Shown piece by piece: positions 8,980-18,184 of a DNA stretch of 45,083 nucleotides. Position 1 is the stretch's first letter. Every line of letters begins with the position of its first letter. The translations under genes and the position numbers were made by a program. The notes below the pieces were generated by a model. It saw nothing but the letters and a program-made list of their open reading frames with translations, made no database searches and had not been told where the DNA came from. Source of the DNA: an uncultured Acidimicrobiaceae bacterium. Lineage in GTDB: Bacteria > Actinomycetota > Acidimicrobiia > Spongiisociales > UBA5794. The DNA lies in assembly GCA_947258375.1 (NCBI GenBank), contig CAMYIJ010000049.1:1-45083 (forward strand), in the 5' to 3' direction.

Positions 8980-9053
8980 GGCCTGCTGTGGCAACGCCCT
9001 AATCTGGCGTGACCGTTGCCGGAGCCACGGAGAAGAGGAGGTTCGACCCTGCC

Positions 9054-10010
9054 ATGCGCGTAGCGATAATCGGCGCCCGCTGGCCCGACGTCGAGACCGA
9101 GAGGGAAGTCCTCGGCGTCGGCGAGGCCGATGTGGTGCGCGATACAGGGGAGAGTCGTGACGGGCTCCTCGCCGCGGCTTCCGGCGCCGATGTGATCCTC
9201 GCCGGGCCCCGGCCCCGGTTCGACGCCGCAGTCATCGAACAGCTGACCTGCCGGGGGATCGTGCGGTACGGCGTCGGATACGACAACGTCGATGTGGCCG
9301 CGGCCGCCCAGAACGGGATTGCCGTCGCCTTCGTCCCCGACTACGGAACCGAGGCGGTGGCCCTCCATGCCGTGGCGCTGGCACTCGCCGCCATGCGCCG
9401 CATCCCCCAGCTCGATATCGCAGTCAAGGACGGCTCCTGGGGCTTCCAATCGATTCGCCCCCTCCATCTGCCGGAGGCGATGACTGCCGGAGTAGTCGGC
9501 TTCGGCCGCATCGGGCGGGCAGTGGCGTGCCATCTCCGCGACCTCGGCTTCGAGCGCACGCTTGCCCACGACGAATTCGTGACCATCGACGAGCCGGGTA
9601 TCACGGCCGCCTCGCAGGCCGCCGTGCTCGCCGCCGATGTGATCAGCCTGCACGCCCCGGCCAATGCCGACGGGACGCCGCTGCTCGGTGCAGCCGAAAT
9701 CGCCGTGTTGCAGCCGGGCAGCATCCTGGTCAACACCTCGCGGGGCTCGCTCATCGATACCGCGGCGCTGGTCGAAGGCCTCGCCGCCGGGCGCCCCGCC
9801 ATCGCCGCCCTCGACGTGTTCAACCCGGAGCCCCCCGATGTGGCCGTTTTCGAGCCGGTGCGGGATCGGGTGATCCTCACGCCGCACGTCGCCTGGTACA
9901 CCGAGGAGTCCGAGCGCTCGCTGCGTGTCAAGACGGCCGAAGAAGCCAAGCGCATCGTGGCCGGAGAGGAACCGCGCAATCCCGTCCCACTGCCGGAGGA
10001 AGCTCAATGA
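9054..10010 (+). CDS. D-isomer-specific 2-hydroxyacid dehydrogenase
   Basis: A 318-residue NAD(P)-dependent oxidoreductase of the phosphoglycerate/glyoxylate-hydroxypyruvate reductase family. The catalytic domain is split around a Rossmann domain with GFGRIG near residue 149. The catalytic triad is Arg in NTSRGSLID (about 228), Glu in NPEPP (about 257) and His in TPHVAWYTEES (about 277). Start ATG 9054 is preferred over the upstream GTG at 9009: AGGAGG lies 12 bases ahead of 9054 and family members begin MRVAIIG-like. It interconverts a 2-keto acid and D-2-hydroxy acid in the cytosol. It is the first gene of an overlapping set with the creatininase, cupin and Gfo/Idh/MocA genes, behind a LacI-type operator. 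Confidence 0.92.
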   Translation: MRVAIIGARWPDVETEREVLGVGEADVVRDTGESRDGLLAAASGADVILAGPRPRFDAAVIEQLTCRGIVRYGVGYDNVDVAAAAQNGIAVAFVPDYGTEAVALHAVALALAAMRRIPQLDIAVKDGSWGFQSIRPLHLPEAMTAGVVGFGRIGRAVACHLRDLGFERTLAHDEFVTIDEPGITAASQAAVLAADVISLHAPANADGTPLLGAAEIAVLQPGSILVNTSRGSLIDTAALVEGLAAGRPAIAALDVFNPEPPDVAVFEPVRDRVILTPHVAWYTEESERSLRVKTAEEAKRIVAGEEPRNPVPLPEEAQ

Positions 10011-10759
10011 CCCGTTCGTTCTATCACCTCACCTCGCCGGAGGTCGCCGCCGCGTTGGGAGAGTCTGCAACCGTTGTGCTGCCGTTCGGCAGCGTCGAGC
10101 AGCACGGTCCCCACCTCCCCACCGGGACCGACTCGATAGCGGCCCGGCTCGTGGCGGGGGAAGTCGCCGCCGGGCTCGAGGGCATGCTGGTGCCGTTTGG
10201 GCCCTATGGCATCACCCCGATCCACGCCGGCCACCCGGGCACCGTCAGCTTGCGCCGGGCGACGTTCGAGGCGCTGCTCACCGACGTCTGCGAAGAGCTG
10301 GTGGCCATGGGCGCCGAGCGTTTTGTCCTCGTCAACTGGCATGAAGGGAACATCGCGGCGATGGACGCGGTCGCCACCGAAGTGCAACACCGCCACGACC
10401 AAGTACAGGTGGTCGCCGCTCACGCCTGCTACACCGCCCAGCGGTTGTACGCCGGCCAGGGCGGTGAGCTGACCCACGGCGGCGGGCTGGAGGCGCTAGC
10501 TGTGCTGGCCTACGACCCGGACCTGGTCCACAATGAGCGCGCCGGCGACAGCACCCGCCCCGAGAAGGCGGCGGCGATGGATGCCATGCGGCGCAGCCGA
10601 GAGGTCTACGGCTTCATTACCGACGTGACCGAGATCGACCCGGATGGCTGGTACGGCGAGCCCGGCTGGGCGGATTCGCAAACGGCCGGCGACTTCGCCG
10701 GCATCGTCGCGGCCGACATCGTGCGGCAGGTCGAGGCGATCTTCGAGCTGCGCACATGA
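10007..10759 (+). CDS. Creatininase-family amidohydrolase
   Basis: A 250-residue protein of the creatininase/FAPy-deformylase/MftE fold. Expected metal ligands are visible: Glu31, His33 and Asp42 in GSVEQHGPHLPTGTD, His112 in NWHEGN and Glu162 in HGGGLEA. In creatininases the third motif is NGHYEN and in MftE it is NGHGGN; NWHEGN matches neither, so the reaction may differ. The family hydrolyses cyclic or linear C-N amide bonds such as creatinine to creatine. GGAGG lies upstream and the ATG overlaps the dehydrogenase stop by four bases. HyuAB and a dihydroorotase-like enzyme elsewhere in the window make cyclic-amide breakdown plausible but not proven. Confidence 0.88.
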   Translation: MTRSFYHLTSPEVAAALGESATVVLPFGSVEQHGPHLPTGTDSIAARLVAGEVAAGLEGMLVPFGPYGITPIHAGHPGTVSLRRATFEALLTDVCEELVAMGAERFVLVNWHEGNIAAMDAVATEVQHRHDQVQVVAAHACYTAQRLYAGQGGELTHGGGLEALAVLAYDPDLVHNERAGDSTRPEKAAAMDAMRRSREVYGFITDVTEIDPDGWYGEPGWADSQTAGDFAGIVAADIVRQVEAIFELRT

Positions 10760-11136
10760 CCGTCACGCCGCATCGTGATGTCGAGTTCATCGATCTGCCC
10801 GGACGCAGCGCGGGGGATCCGCTGCGAGCTGTTCCGGCGGCGTCGAGCCTTCGGATCACCCGGCTGCATCGAACCTCCGACCGCCGGGCCCACCGCCACC
10901 CCCGGAGTGAGGAAGTCATCTACGTACGATCGGGCACGGGAGCCGTCTACATCGACGGCACATTCCACCCGGTCGGCCCCGGCGATACGGTGCATGTTCC
11001 CCAAGGCGCCGCCCACGCCACCATCCCCGAGCCGGGGGTCGACATGGAATTGGTCTGTTTTTTTCCGCACGCCGACCTCCGCGAGAACATCGAGGAGACC
11101 GACACCGACGTTATGAAGGAGTTCGAGCATGAGTGA
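10756..11136 (+). CDS. Small cupin protein
   Basis: A 126-residue single cupin domain. Motif 1 is the region containing HRHPRSEEVIYVRSGTG (His, His, Glu) and motif 2 is GDTVHVPQGAAHA (His), a full set of metal ligands. The C-terminal tail after residue 105 is acidic. It starts within the creatininase stop (ATGA) and its end overlaps the next gene by eight bases, so it is translated with both. Cupins in sugar or amide catabolic operons are often isomerases, lyases or binding proteins; the sequence does not decide. It is distinct in sequence from the cupin at 1993. Confidence 0.85.
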   Translation: MTVTPHRDVEFIDLPGRSAGDPLRAVPAASSLRITRLHRTSDRRAHRHPRSEEVIYVRSGTGAVYIDGTFHPVGPGDTVHVPQGAAHATIPEPGVDMELVCFFPHADLRENIEETDTDVMKEFEHE

Positions 11137-12187
11137 CAAAGTCCGCCTGGCCCCGATCGGCCTGGGACGTTGGGCGAGAGTGCTGGGCCGGGGCGCCCAG
11201 CGAGGCGACGTTATCGAGCTGGCCTCGTGCTTCAGCCGTTCCGCGGAGAAGCGGGCGGCCTATCAGGAGGAGTTCGGCGTGCCCAAGGCGGCGGCGACGC
11301 TCGAGGAGCTTCTCAGCGACGACGAGGTCGAAGGCGTTCTCATCACAACCCCCAACGACACCCATCGTGACCTGATCGTGGCCTCGCTCGAGGCCGGCAA
11401 AGCTGTCTACACCGACAAGCCGATTGCGCACACGCTCGAACACGCCATCGACATTCGCAACGCAGTGGAGCGCTCCGGGGGCATCTTCGCCGTCGGCCAC
11501 AGCGCCCGCCGCCTTTCCGGCTCCCGAGTGATGAAGCAGTGGATCGATGACGGCACGCTCGGTGATGTCTCTCTCGTAGAAGCGAACTTCTCCAACGAGC
11601 GCGGTCTGGAACTCACGACCGACACGTGGCGCTGGTATGCAGACAAGAGCCCGGGGGGCACCTTCATCCAGCTCGGGGTTCACCACGCTGACAACCTGCA
11701 GTACCTTCTCGGTCCGGTCGCCCAGGTGAGTGCCCATGCCCGCCGGCTGTACACGAAGTCGGAGGTACCCGACGCCGTGATGGCCATCCTCGAATTCGAG
11801 TCCGGCTCCCTTGGTTACATCGGCTGTGGCTGGGCGTCGCCCGGCATCTACCAGATGCGCGCCCAGGGGACGAAGGCCAACCTGATGTACGATCTCGACT
11901 TCACGCATTGGGACGAGTCGCACCAGGCCGACGAGTGGAGCACGCTCGTATCTCAGGGGTATGGCGACATGACCCGCAGGCCGGTCGAGCTCCCGGCAAC
12001 CGACATGTTCCGTGAACAGCTCGACGAGTTCGCCCTCGCCATCCGCGGCGAGGCTGAAGTCGAAGTGGGTATCGACGCGGCAATTCGCGCGCTGGCAATC
12101 GTCCGGGCCGCGTTGGAGTCCTCTGCCCAGAATGGCAAAGCGGTGGAGATCGGCCCCCTCCTCGATCAGGTCGGTGTCGCGTCCTAG
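11129..12187 (+). CDS. Gfo/Idh/MocA-family oxidoreductase
   Basis: A 352-residue NAD(P)-dependent dehydrogenase. The N-terminal Rossmann fold begins APIGLGRWA, with a variant dinucleotide glycine motif. TPNDTHRD and YTDKPIAHT follow; the latter is the EKP active-site motif with Asp for Glu. The C-terminal alpha/beta substrate domain carries QLGVHHADNLQYLLG, matching the family DxGxHxxD region. Members oxidise or reduce sugars, inositols and related hydroxy compounds. It overlaps the preceding cupin by eight bases and ends its operon; the next gene starts 72 bases on with its own Shine-Dalgarno. The substrate is unknown. Confidence 0.92.
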   Translation: MSDKVRLAPIGLGRWARVLGRGAQRGDVIELASCFSRSAEKRAAYQEEFGVPKAAATLEELLSDDEVEGVLITTPNDTHRDLIVASLEAGKAVYTDKPIAHTLEHAIDIRNAVERSGGIFAVGHSARRLSGSRVMKQWIDDGTLGDVSLVEANFSNERGLELTTDTWRWYADKSPGGTFIQLGVHHADNLQYLLGPVAQVSAHARRLYTKSEVPDAVMAILEFESGSLGYIGCGWASPGIYQMRAQGTKANLMYDLDFTHWDESHQADEWSTLVSQGYGDMTRRPVELPATDMFREQLDEFALAIRGEAEVEVGIDAAIRALAIVRAALESSAQNGKAVEIGPLLDQVGVAS

Positions 12188-12259
12188 TCAGTCGGGAGAG
12201 GCGTCTCACTATGATCGCTTCGGACCGCCGTTTGGTTTACGAGTCGACTTGGGAGGGTC

Positions 12260-14431
12260 ATGTATCGAGTCACGGTTGATGTTGGAGGCACTTTCACCGA
12301 CTGCCTCGTCCTGGATGAGGACAGTGGCGATCTTCGCCAGTTCAAGGCGCCGACCACGCCTGCGGACCCTTCTCTGGGGCTCATCGACGCGGTTTCCAAA
12401 GCCGCCGCCCACTATGAGCACACTCTCGATGAGTTTCTCGGCCGCGTCGAGCTGCTGATTCACGGCACGACGCTGGCGACCAACACCCTCATCAATGAGG
12501 ACGGCGCCCTCACGGGCATGATCACGACCAAACACTTTCGTGACATGCTCGAGATTCGCCGGGGGCACAAGAACGTGCGGACCTCCATGTACAACGTCTT
12601 TGTACCTCCGTACAAGCCTCTGATTCCACGGCACCTCAGAGCCGTCGCCGAGGAACGAGTCGTCTACACGGGCGAAGTAATCACCCCGCTCAACGAGGAC
12701 GACGTGAGGGAGTCTGCCGAACGGCTCAAGGAGAAAGGCGTCGAGTCGGTGGCGATCGGCTTCCTCCACTCGTACGCCAATCCAAGCCATGAGCTGCGCG
12801 CTGCCGAGATCGCAAAGGAGGTTCTCGGCGAGGATGTCTATGTGACCACGTCTGCTGAGATCCTCCCGGTCTGGCGAGAGTGGGAACGGTTCTCCACAAC
12901 GGCGGTGTCCGCCTATACGGGGCCGGCGGTCAAGAGGTACCTGCTCGCGCTCGAGAAGCGCCTTGCCGAGAACGGGTTCGGGGGAAGCCTGCTTCTGATG
13001 CTCTCCGACGGCCTCGTCGAGACCGTCGAGAACTGCATTCCGCGGGCGGTCTATCTGATCGGCTCGGGGCCGGCGGCGGCCCCGGCGGCGGCGGTGCACC
13101 TCGGCTCGAGAAACGGCCACGGCAACCTCCTCAGCTTTGACATGGGCGGCACCTCGATCGATATCGGCGTCGTCATGAACGGTGAGATCCCGACGACGAC
13201 CGAGGGCTGGGTCCAGGACGAGCGCGTCGCCATCAAGATGGTGGACATCATGTCGGCCGGTGCCGGCGGAGGCTCCATTGCGTGGGTGGACTCGCTCGGA
13301 CTGTTGCGGGTGGGCCCGCATTCTGCCGGCAGTGAGCCCGGACCGGCCTGCTACGGCCGGGGCGGTGAGGATCCAACGGTGACGGATGCTGATGTTGTTC
13401 TTGGATATATCGACCCGGACTTCTTCCTGGGCGGTGACTTCCCTCTCGATGCCGGACTTGCCGCCGCCACGATCACGGAGAAGGTGGCCAAGCCTCTCGA
13501 CATGACGGTCGAGGAGGCCGCCCAGGCGATCATGACCGCCGTCAGCTCCTTTATGGCGGACGAGATCAACGAGGTTTCCACCAGGCGGGGCATCGATGTG
13601 CGCGATCTGACTCTGGTGGCGGGTGGCGGGGCGGGCCCGGTTCATGCGGCGTTTATCGCCGACATTTTGAACCTTCCGGACATAATCGTGCCTTCGGTTG
13701 CGGCCACCTACTCGGCCTTTGGGATGTTCGCCATGGATGTCGGGCGCAACTATGCGCGGTCATATATCACGCGTGCCGCCGACCTGGATCCAGACCGGGT
13801 GCAGGCGTTGTACGAAGACATGGAGCAGGAGGCCGTCGCCGGTTTCGAGCAGATGGGCTATGAGGCGAGCGACGTGAGCTTCGTACGCACCGCAGATCTA
13901 CGGTATATCGGTCAGTTTCACGAGGTAGAGGTCGCCGTCCCGGTCGGTCCCGGCGGCGATCTGCTCGAGACAGCCGAACCGGAGTTGAAGGCCAGCGTGT
14001 TCCGGGATGCGGGAGGTCTCCGGATGCACGACGCCGTTGAGGCGGCGATCGACAACTTCCATGCCAAACACCACGATCTTTACACCTTCAATATGCCGTG
14101 GCAGGGCGTGGAGCTGCTGACGTTCCGGCTACGAGCCGCCGTCCCGCGAGCACCGTTCGACCTCCGCCAGATTCCCGACGGCGGCCCCGACCCGTCGCAT
14201 GCTGTCATGGCTGAGCGCGACTGCTGGTTTGCCGGCGAGAAGGTGGCGACGCCGATCTACGACGGGGGCAAGCTACTGGCTGGCAATCGGATTTCAGGCC
14301 CCGCCGTCATCGAGGAGCCGACGACCACCGTCGTGATCCCGGCGACCTACACGGCGACTGTCGACAACGAGCGCAGCTACCACCTCACCCGCAACGACGC
14401 CGGAAGCGACCAGGCAGGAGGCGCCCGATGA
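12260..14431 (+). CDS. hyuA: Hydantoinase/oxoprolinase A subunit (HyuA)
   Basis: A 723-residue ATP-grasping subunit of the hydantoinase/5-oxoprolinase/acetone-carboxylase superfamily. The N-terminal domain starts with an actin-like phosphate motif VDVGGTFTDCLVLDE, then HGTTLATNTLI. The central domain has a second phosphate motif, DMGGTSIDIGV, and SEPGPACYGRGG. With HyuB it couples ATP hydrolysis to opening of a cyclic amide (N-methylhydantoin, 5-oxoproline); relatives carboxylate ketones. GGGAGG lies four bases before the ATG. A TATGAT -10-like hexamer at 12210-12215 could start this transcript. HyuB follows with a four-base overlap. The acetone-carboxylase gamma subunit is absent, which slightly favours the amide-opening role. 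Confidence 0.93.
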   Translation: MYRVTVDVGGTFTDCLVLDEDSGDLRQFKAPTTPADPSLGLIDAVSKAAAHYEHTLDEFLGRVELLIHGTTLATNTLINEDGALTGMITTKHFRDMLEIRRGHKNVRTSMYNVFVPPYKPLIPRHLRAVAEERVVYTGEVITPLNEDDVRESAERLKEKGVESVAIGFLHSYANPSHELRAAEIAKEVLGEDVYVTTSAEILPVWREWERFSTTAVSAYTGPAVKRYLLALEKRLAENGFGGSLLLMLSDGLVETVENCIPRAVYLIGSGPAAAPAAAVHLGSRNGHGNLLSFDMGGTSIDIGVVMNGEIPTTTEGWVQDERVAIKMVDIMSAGAGGGSIAWVDSLGLLRVGPHSAGSEPGPACYGRGGEDPTVTDADVVLGYIDPDFFLGGDFPLDAGLAAATITEKVAKPLDMTVEEAAQAIMTAVSSFMADEINEVSTRRGIDVRDLTLVAGGGAGPVHAAFIADILNLPDIIVPSVAATYSAFGMFAMDVGRNYARSYITRAADLDPDRVQALYEDMEQEAVAGFEQMGYEASDVSFVRTADLRYIGQFHEVEVAVPVGPGGDLLETAEPELKASVFRDAGGLRMHDAVEAAIDNFHAKHHDLYTFNMPWQGVELLTFRLRAAVPRAPFDLRQIPDGGPDPSHAVMAERDCWFAGEKVATPIYDGGKLLAGNRISGPAVIEEPTTTVVIPATYTATVDNERSYHLTRNDAGSDQAGGAR

Positions 14432-16212
14432 CATCCCCGGCCATTGACCCGATCACGCTCTCGACCATCTGGAACTCGTTCCAGAGCATGGGCCGTGAGA
14501 TGCGCCACGTAATCGACCGGACCGCCCAGAACTACCTGATCGCCCAGCTCCATGACATGGCCGCCGGGATTTGGGATGCGCAGGCGCGGACAATTGCGGT
14601 GCCTGAGGGGCCGACGTCGATGTTCCTGTCGCAGCAGTTCTCGGTCGAGTACATCCTCGACAAGTTCGGAGATGACCTCCATCCGGGAGACATCATCATC
14701 TGCAACGACCCATATAAGGGCTACTGCAACCATCTGCCCGACTGGGGCTTCTTCCGGCCGATCTTCTACGACGATGAGCTGGTCTTTGTGGCCCTCACTC
14801 GCGGTCACATGCTCGACACCGGTGGTGCGTTCCCCGGTGGGTACTTCCCGAACGGGTACGACATCCACGCCGAGGGGCTCATGATTCCGCCCACCAAGAT
14901 CTACGACCGGGGTGTCGAACGCACCGATGTCCTCGAGCTGATCTGGAACAACGTGCGCTGGCCCGACGGTGTCAAGATCGACAACTATGCCTTGATGGCG
15001 GCACTCCAGGTGTGCGACAACCGGCTCGTTGCGCTACTCGACAAGTACAGCCTGCCGGTAGTCAAGGACGCGGTCGAGGAGATGCTCGATCGTATGGAAA
15101 CCAACGTGCGGGCGCAGTTGGCCGAAGTACCCGACGGCACCTACTACGGCGAGTCGGCGACCGATGATGACGGCACCGTTCTCGACGAACTGGTGTGGGT
15201 GCGCTGCGCAGCGACGATCAAGGGTGACGAGCTCATTCTCGATTTCTCCGAGAGCGACGCCCAGCGGCCCGGGTTCGTCAACTGTGTGTATTCATCGACC
15301 TACAGTCGCGCCGTCGCCGGCAGCTTCCTCTACTTCGATCCCGTCTATTCGGAGTTTCACAACGAGGGCAGCATGCGGCCGATCACAGTTGTCGCGCCCG
15401 AGGGCTCGGTGTGCAACGCCCAATACCCGGCGACCGTCGGAGGATCACCTGTGAACGTGGGGACTCAGGTGCTCGAGGCGACGGTGAACGCCCTCTCGAA
15501 GGCGATGCCGGACAAGGCCATCGCCGGATGGGGACGCCGCCGCGGCCACTACATCGCCGGCACGGACCCCCGCAGCGGCGAGCGGTATGTGCAGACAACC
15601 ACGGACGCCGACGGCGGCACCGGCGCCGTCTACGGTTACGACGGATTCGAAGGCGCCATGGGCATGTCCGGTCTCGGCTCGATTCGCCGCGGCAGCGTCG
15701 AGGAGATCGAGATCAGGTTCCCGTGGCGGGCCGAGCGCTATCAGTACCTGCCCGACCTGTCGGGCGCCGGCAAATGGCGCGGTGGCTCTGGAATGTTGTG
15801 GGAGGTACAGAACATGGGAGGCGATGTCGGTGTTGCCACCGGCAGCTCGGACGGCGATCTCACTCAGCCTCCCGGCGCCGGCGGCGGCGAGGACGGCCCG
15901 CTGTCCCACATGTACATCCGCAGTGGAGATGAGGTCACTCCGGCCCGGACCCATCGTATGGTCCAGATCAAGACCGGTGAGATCCTCGGCAAGGTGAGCG
16001 GTGGGGGAGGCGGCGTCGGCAACCCGGCGGAGCGTGATCCGGCGATGGTCCTCGAGGACGTCCTCAATGAATGGGTGACACCCGAACATGCGCGCAACGT
16101 GTACAAAGTGGCGATCGATGTTGCCACGATGACCGTCGACGAGGACGAAACGCAGGCGCTGCGTCAGGCCGCGGCTGCAGCCCAATCTGCCGGGGGAACT
16201 GAAGGGCAGTGA
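14428..16212 (+). CDS. hyuB: Hydantoinase/oxoprolinase B subunit (HyuB)
   Basis: A 594-residue partner of HyuA, full length. Conserved HyuB sequence is visible: an N-terminal PITLSTIWNSFQSMGREM, then GDIIICNDPYKGYCNHLPD (about 89-107) with the conserved Asp-Pro-Tyr, and HAEGLMIPP. A C-terminal Gly-rich GKVSGGGGGVGNP (about 520) is typical of the subunit end. It starts inside the hyuA stop codon (ATGA), and the following E1 alpha gene starts inside its own stop (GTGA), so hyuA, hyuB and the first E1 pair form one tightly coupled unit. Such coupling of HyuAB to a 2-oxoacid-dehydrogenase-type E1 is unusual and suggests the amide or carboxylation product feeds the E1. Confidence 0.92.
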   Translation: MTSPAIDPITLSTIWNSFQSMGREMRHVIDRTAQNYLIAQLHDMAAGIWDAQARTIAVPEGPTSMFLSQQFSVEYILDKFGDDLHPGDIIICNDPYKGYCNHLPDWGFFRPIFYDDELVFVALTRGHMLDTGGAFPGGYFPNGYDIHAEGLMIPPTKIYDRGVERTDVLELIWNNVRWPDGVKIDNYALMAALQVCDNRLVALLDKYSLPVVKDAVEEMLDRMETNVRAQLAEVPDGTYYGESATDDDGTVLDELVWVRCAATIKGDELILDFSESDAQRPGFVNCVYSSTYSRAVAGSFLYFDPVYSEFHNEGSMRPITVVAPEGSVCNAQYPATVGGSPVNVGTQVLEATVNALSKAMPDKAIAGWGRRRGHYIAGTDPRSGERYVQTTTDADGGTGAVYGYDGFEGAMGMSGLGSIRRGSVEEIEIRFPWRAERYQYLPDLSGAGKWRGGSGMLWEVQNMGGDVGVATGSSDGDLTQPPGAGGGEDGPLSHMYIRSGDEVTPARTHRMVQIKTGEILGKVSGGGGGVGNPAERDPAMVLEDVLNEWVTPEHARNVYKVAIDVATMTVDEDETQALRQAAAAAQSAGGTEGQ

Positions 16213-17171
16213 GCGAGCTCGACCTCGCAGGCCGCGTGGAGCTGCTGGAACGGATGTGGCTGATCCGGGCGTTCGAGGAGAAAGTGTCCGAGCTCTTCGC
16301 CCGGGGACAGGTCGTGGGCCTTATCCACCTCGGCATCGGCTCGGAGGGGTCGGCCGTCGGCGTCTGCAGCGCCCTGCGTAGCGACGACTACGTGTTCGGC
16401 AATCACCGATCCCATGCCCATGCCATTGCCAAAGGGGCGGACGTCGACCGGCTCATGGCCGAAATCGCCGGCAAGGCCTCCGGATACTGCAAAGGCAAGG
16501 GCGGGTCGATGCACATTGCAGCCCCGGAGGTGGGATTCGTGACCGCCACCGGCGTGGTGGGCGGCAATGTGGCGCTGGCGCTCGGAGCGGCGCTGACGAG
16601 CGTCACGACCCAGGACAACCGTGTCAGCGTCGCGTTCTTCGGCGACGGCGCCGGCCAATCGGGCAGCTTGCACGAGAGCCTGAATCTGGCAGCGTTGTGG
16701 AAGCTGCCGGTCGTATTCGTTTGTGAGAACAACGGATACGCCGAATTCTCCCCGCTGTCGGCACACACCGTCGTCGAGCGGCTCACCGACTACGCGAGCG
16801 TGTATTCGATACCAACGGTCACCGTCGACGGCGGTGACGTGATGGAGGTGCGGCGGGCAGCCGTCAGCGCGGTGGCGCGAGCTCGCGCCGGCGAGGGGCC
16901 GATGTTCATCGAGGTGCTCACCCACCGCCTGCGGGGCCACTACGAGGGTGATCCCGCCGCCTATCGAGAGCTGTCCGAGCGCGAGGAGTGGACGGTGCGA
17001 GATCCGGTTGCCAGATTCCGTGCCGAGCTGGAAGGAGCCGGCGTCGCGGCCGACACGATCGCAGCGACGGAGGCGGCCGCCCGGTCCCGCATTGCCAGTG
17101 CAGCCGAATCCGCGGTCGCTGCTCCGGGACCCGACCCCGAAGAGGCCACCACGGACGTGTACGCCGTATGA
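16209..17171 (+). CDS. Thiamine-diphosphate E1 component, alpha subunit (first pair)
   Basis: A 320-residue AcoA/PdhA-like subunit. The ThDP-magnesium motif starts GDGAGQSG (about 145) and ends CENN about 24 residues later, with HESLN between. The downstream loop HRLRGHYEGDP keeps the His and Asp-Pro of active E1 alpha subunits. It starts at GTG 16209, overlapping hyuB, and ends overlapping the E1 beta ATG. The alpha2-beta2 E1 decarboxylates a 2-oxo acid or cleaves acetoin and passes the acyl group to lipoyl-lysine. It resembles acetoin-dehydrogenase E1 more than classical pyruvate E1 in length. The substrate is unknown. Confidence 0.92.
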   Translation: MSELDLAGRVELLERMWLIRAFEEKVSELFARGQVVGLIHLGIGSEGSAVGVCSALRSDDYVFGNHRSHAHAIAKGADVDRLMAEIAGKASGYCKGKGGSMHIAAPEVGFVTATGVVGGNVALALGAALTSVTTQDNRVSVAFFGDGAGQSGSLHESLNLAALWKLPVVFVCENNGYAEFSPLSAHTVVERLTDYASVYSIPTVTVDGGDVMEVRRAAVSAVARARAGEGPMFIEVLTHRLRGHYEGDPAAYRELSEREEWTVRDPVARFRAELEGAGVAADTIAATEAAARSRIASAAESAVAAPGPDPEEATTDVYAV

Positions 17172-18148
17172 CTGCCGAGCTGCGCTTCATCGACGCGATC
17201 CATGCCGGGCTGCAAGCGTCCCTGGCAGCGGACGACGCCGTCGTCGTCATCGGCGAGGACGTGACATACGGGGGACCGTTCGGAGCCACCAAGGGTCTCG
17301 CCGACGAGTTCGGCCGCCACCGGGTGCGTGACACCCCCATCAGCGAAGCGACCGTGATGGGAATGGTCACCGGGGCCGCGCTCACCGGGCTGCGCCCCGT
17401 CGTTGAGGTGATGTTCGTCGACTTCATAACGCTTGCCATGGACCAGCTCGTCAACCACGCTGCCAAGCTCCACTTCATGTCGGGCGGGCAGCTGCGAGTG
17501 CCGCTCACGGTGCGGGTCCAGGGCGGTGTCCGCGGCCGATTCGGCGCCCACCACTCCCAAAGCCTCGAGTCCTGGTTCACCCACACTCCCGGCCTCAAGG
17601 TGGTTGCTCCCGCCTTCCCCGGCGATGCCAAGCCGCTCCTGGCAGCGGCGATCGCCAACGACAACCCGGTCGTCTACCTGGAGCACCGCGGCCTGTACTG
17701 GGACAAGGGTCCGTTGCACGACGACCCCGTTGATGGGGCGGTGGTGCGTCGGCCGGGCACAGATGTGACCGTCGTCTCGTACTCCAAGATGGTGCACAGC
17801 GCGCTGGCGGCCGCCGACCGCCTGGCCGATTCGGGCGTAGAGGCTGAGGTCATCGACCTGCGGTGGCTGGCTCCGCTCGATACGGCAACGGTGCTGGAGT
17901 CCGTCGCCAAAACCGGCCGTGCCGTAGTCGCCCATGAGGCGGTTGCCCGTGGCGGGCTCGGCGCAGAGCTGGCGGCAACGATCCAGCGGGAGGTCTTCAC
18001 TGAGCTGGTGGCACCGGTCGAGCGGGTTGGGGCGGCGTTTGCCCCTGTTGCCGCGGCGGCCGCGTTGGAGGATGCCTTTCTGCCGGGCGTCGACGAAATC
18101 GAACGGGCCGCCGGTAGCCTGATGGCGTTCGGTCCCCCGCCGCCATGA
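17168..18148 (+). CDS. Thiamine-diphosphate E1 component, beta subunit (first pair)
   Basis: A 326-residue AcoB/PdhB-like subunit with the transketolase pyrimidine-binding domain. The cofactor-activating Glu is in DTPISEATVMG (about 59), followed by GAALTGLRPVVEVMFVDF. RFGAHHSQSLESWF (about 117) is the conserved His-rich active-site segment. The C-terminal transketolase domain has VIDLRWLAPLD. Its ATG overlaps the alpha stop by four bases. A 36-base gap, with its own GAGGAG, separates it from the second alpha subunit. Together with the upstream subunit it forms one complete E1. Confidence 0.92.
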   Translation: MTAELRFIDAIHAGLQASLAADDAVVVIGEDVTYGGPFGATKGLADEFGRHRVRDTPISEATVMGMVTGAALTGLRPVVEVMFVDFITLAMDQLVNHAAKLHFMSGGQLRVPLTVRVQGGVRGRFGAHHSQSLESWFTHTPGLKVVAPAFPGDAKPLLAAAIANDNPVVYLEHRGLYWDKGPLHDDPVDGAVVRRPGTDVTVVSYSKMVHSALAAADRLADSGVEAEVIDLRWLAPLDTATVLESVAKTGRAVVAHEAVARGGLGAELAATIQREVFTELVAPVERVGAAFAPVAAAAALEDAFLPGVDEIERAAGSLMAFGPPPP

Positions 18149-18184
18149 TCTCGCCAACATGATTTCGATTCTGCGAGGAGCACC

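Noticed and set aside
9448..9461. CCAATCGATTCG resembling the LacI-type palindrome
   Set aside because: It lies inside the 2-hydroxyacid dehydrogenase coding region and only the core ATCGAT with partial flanks matches.
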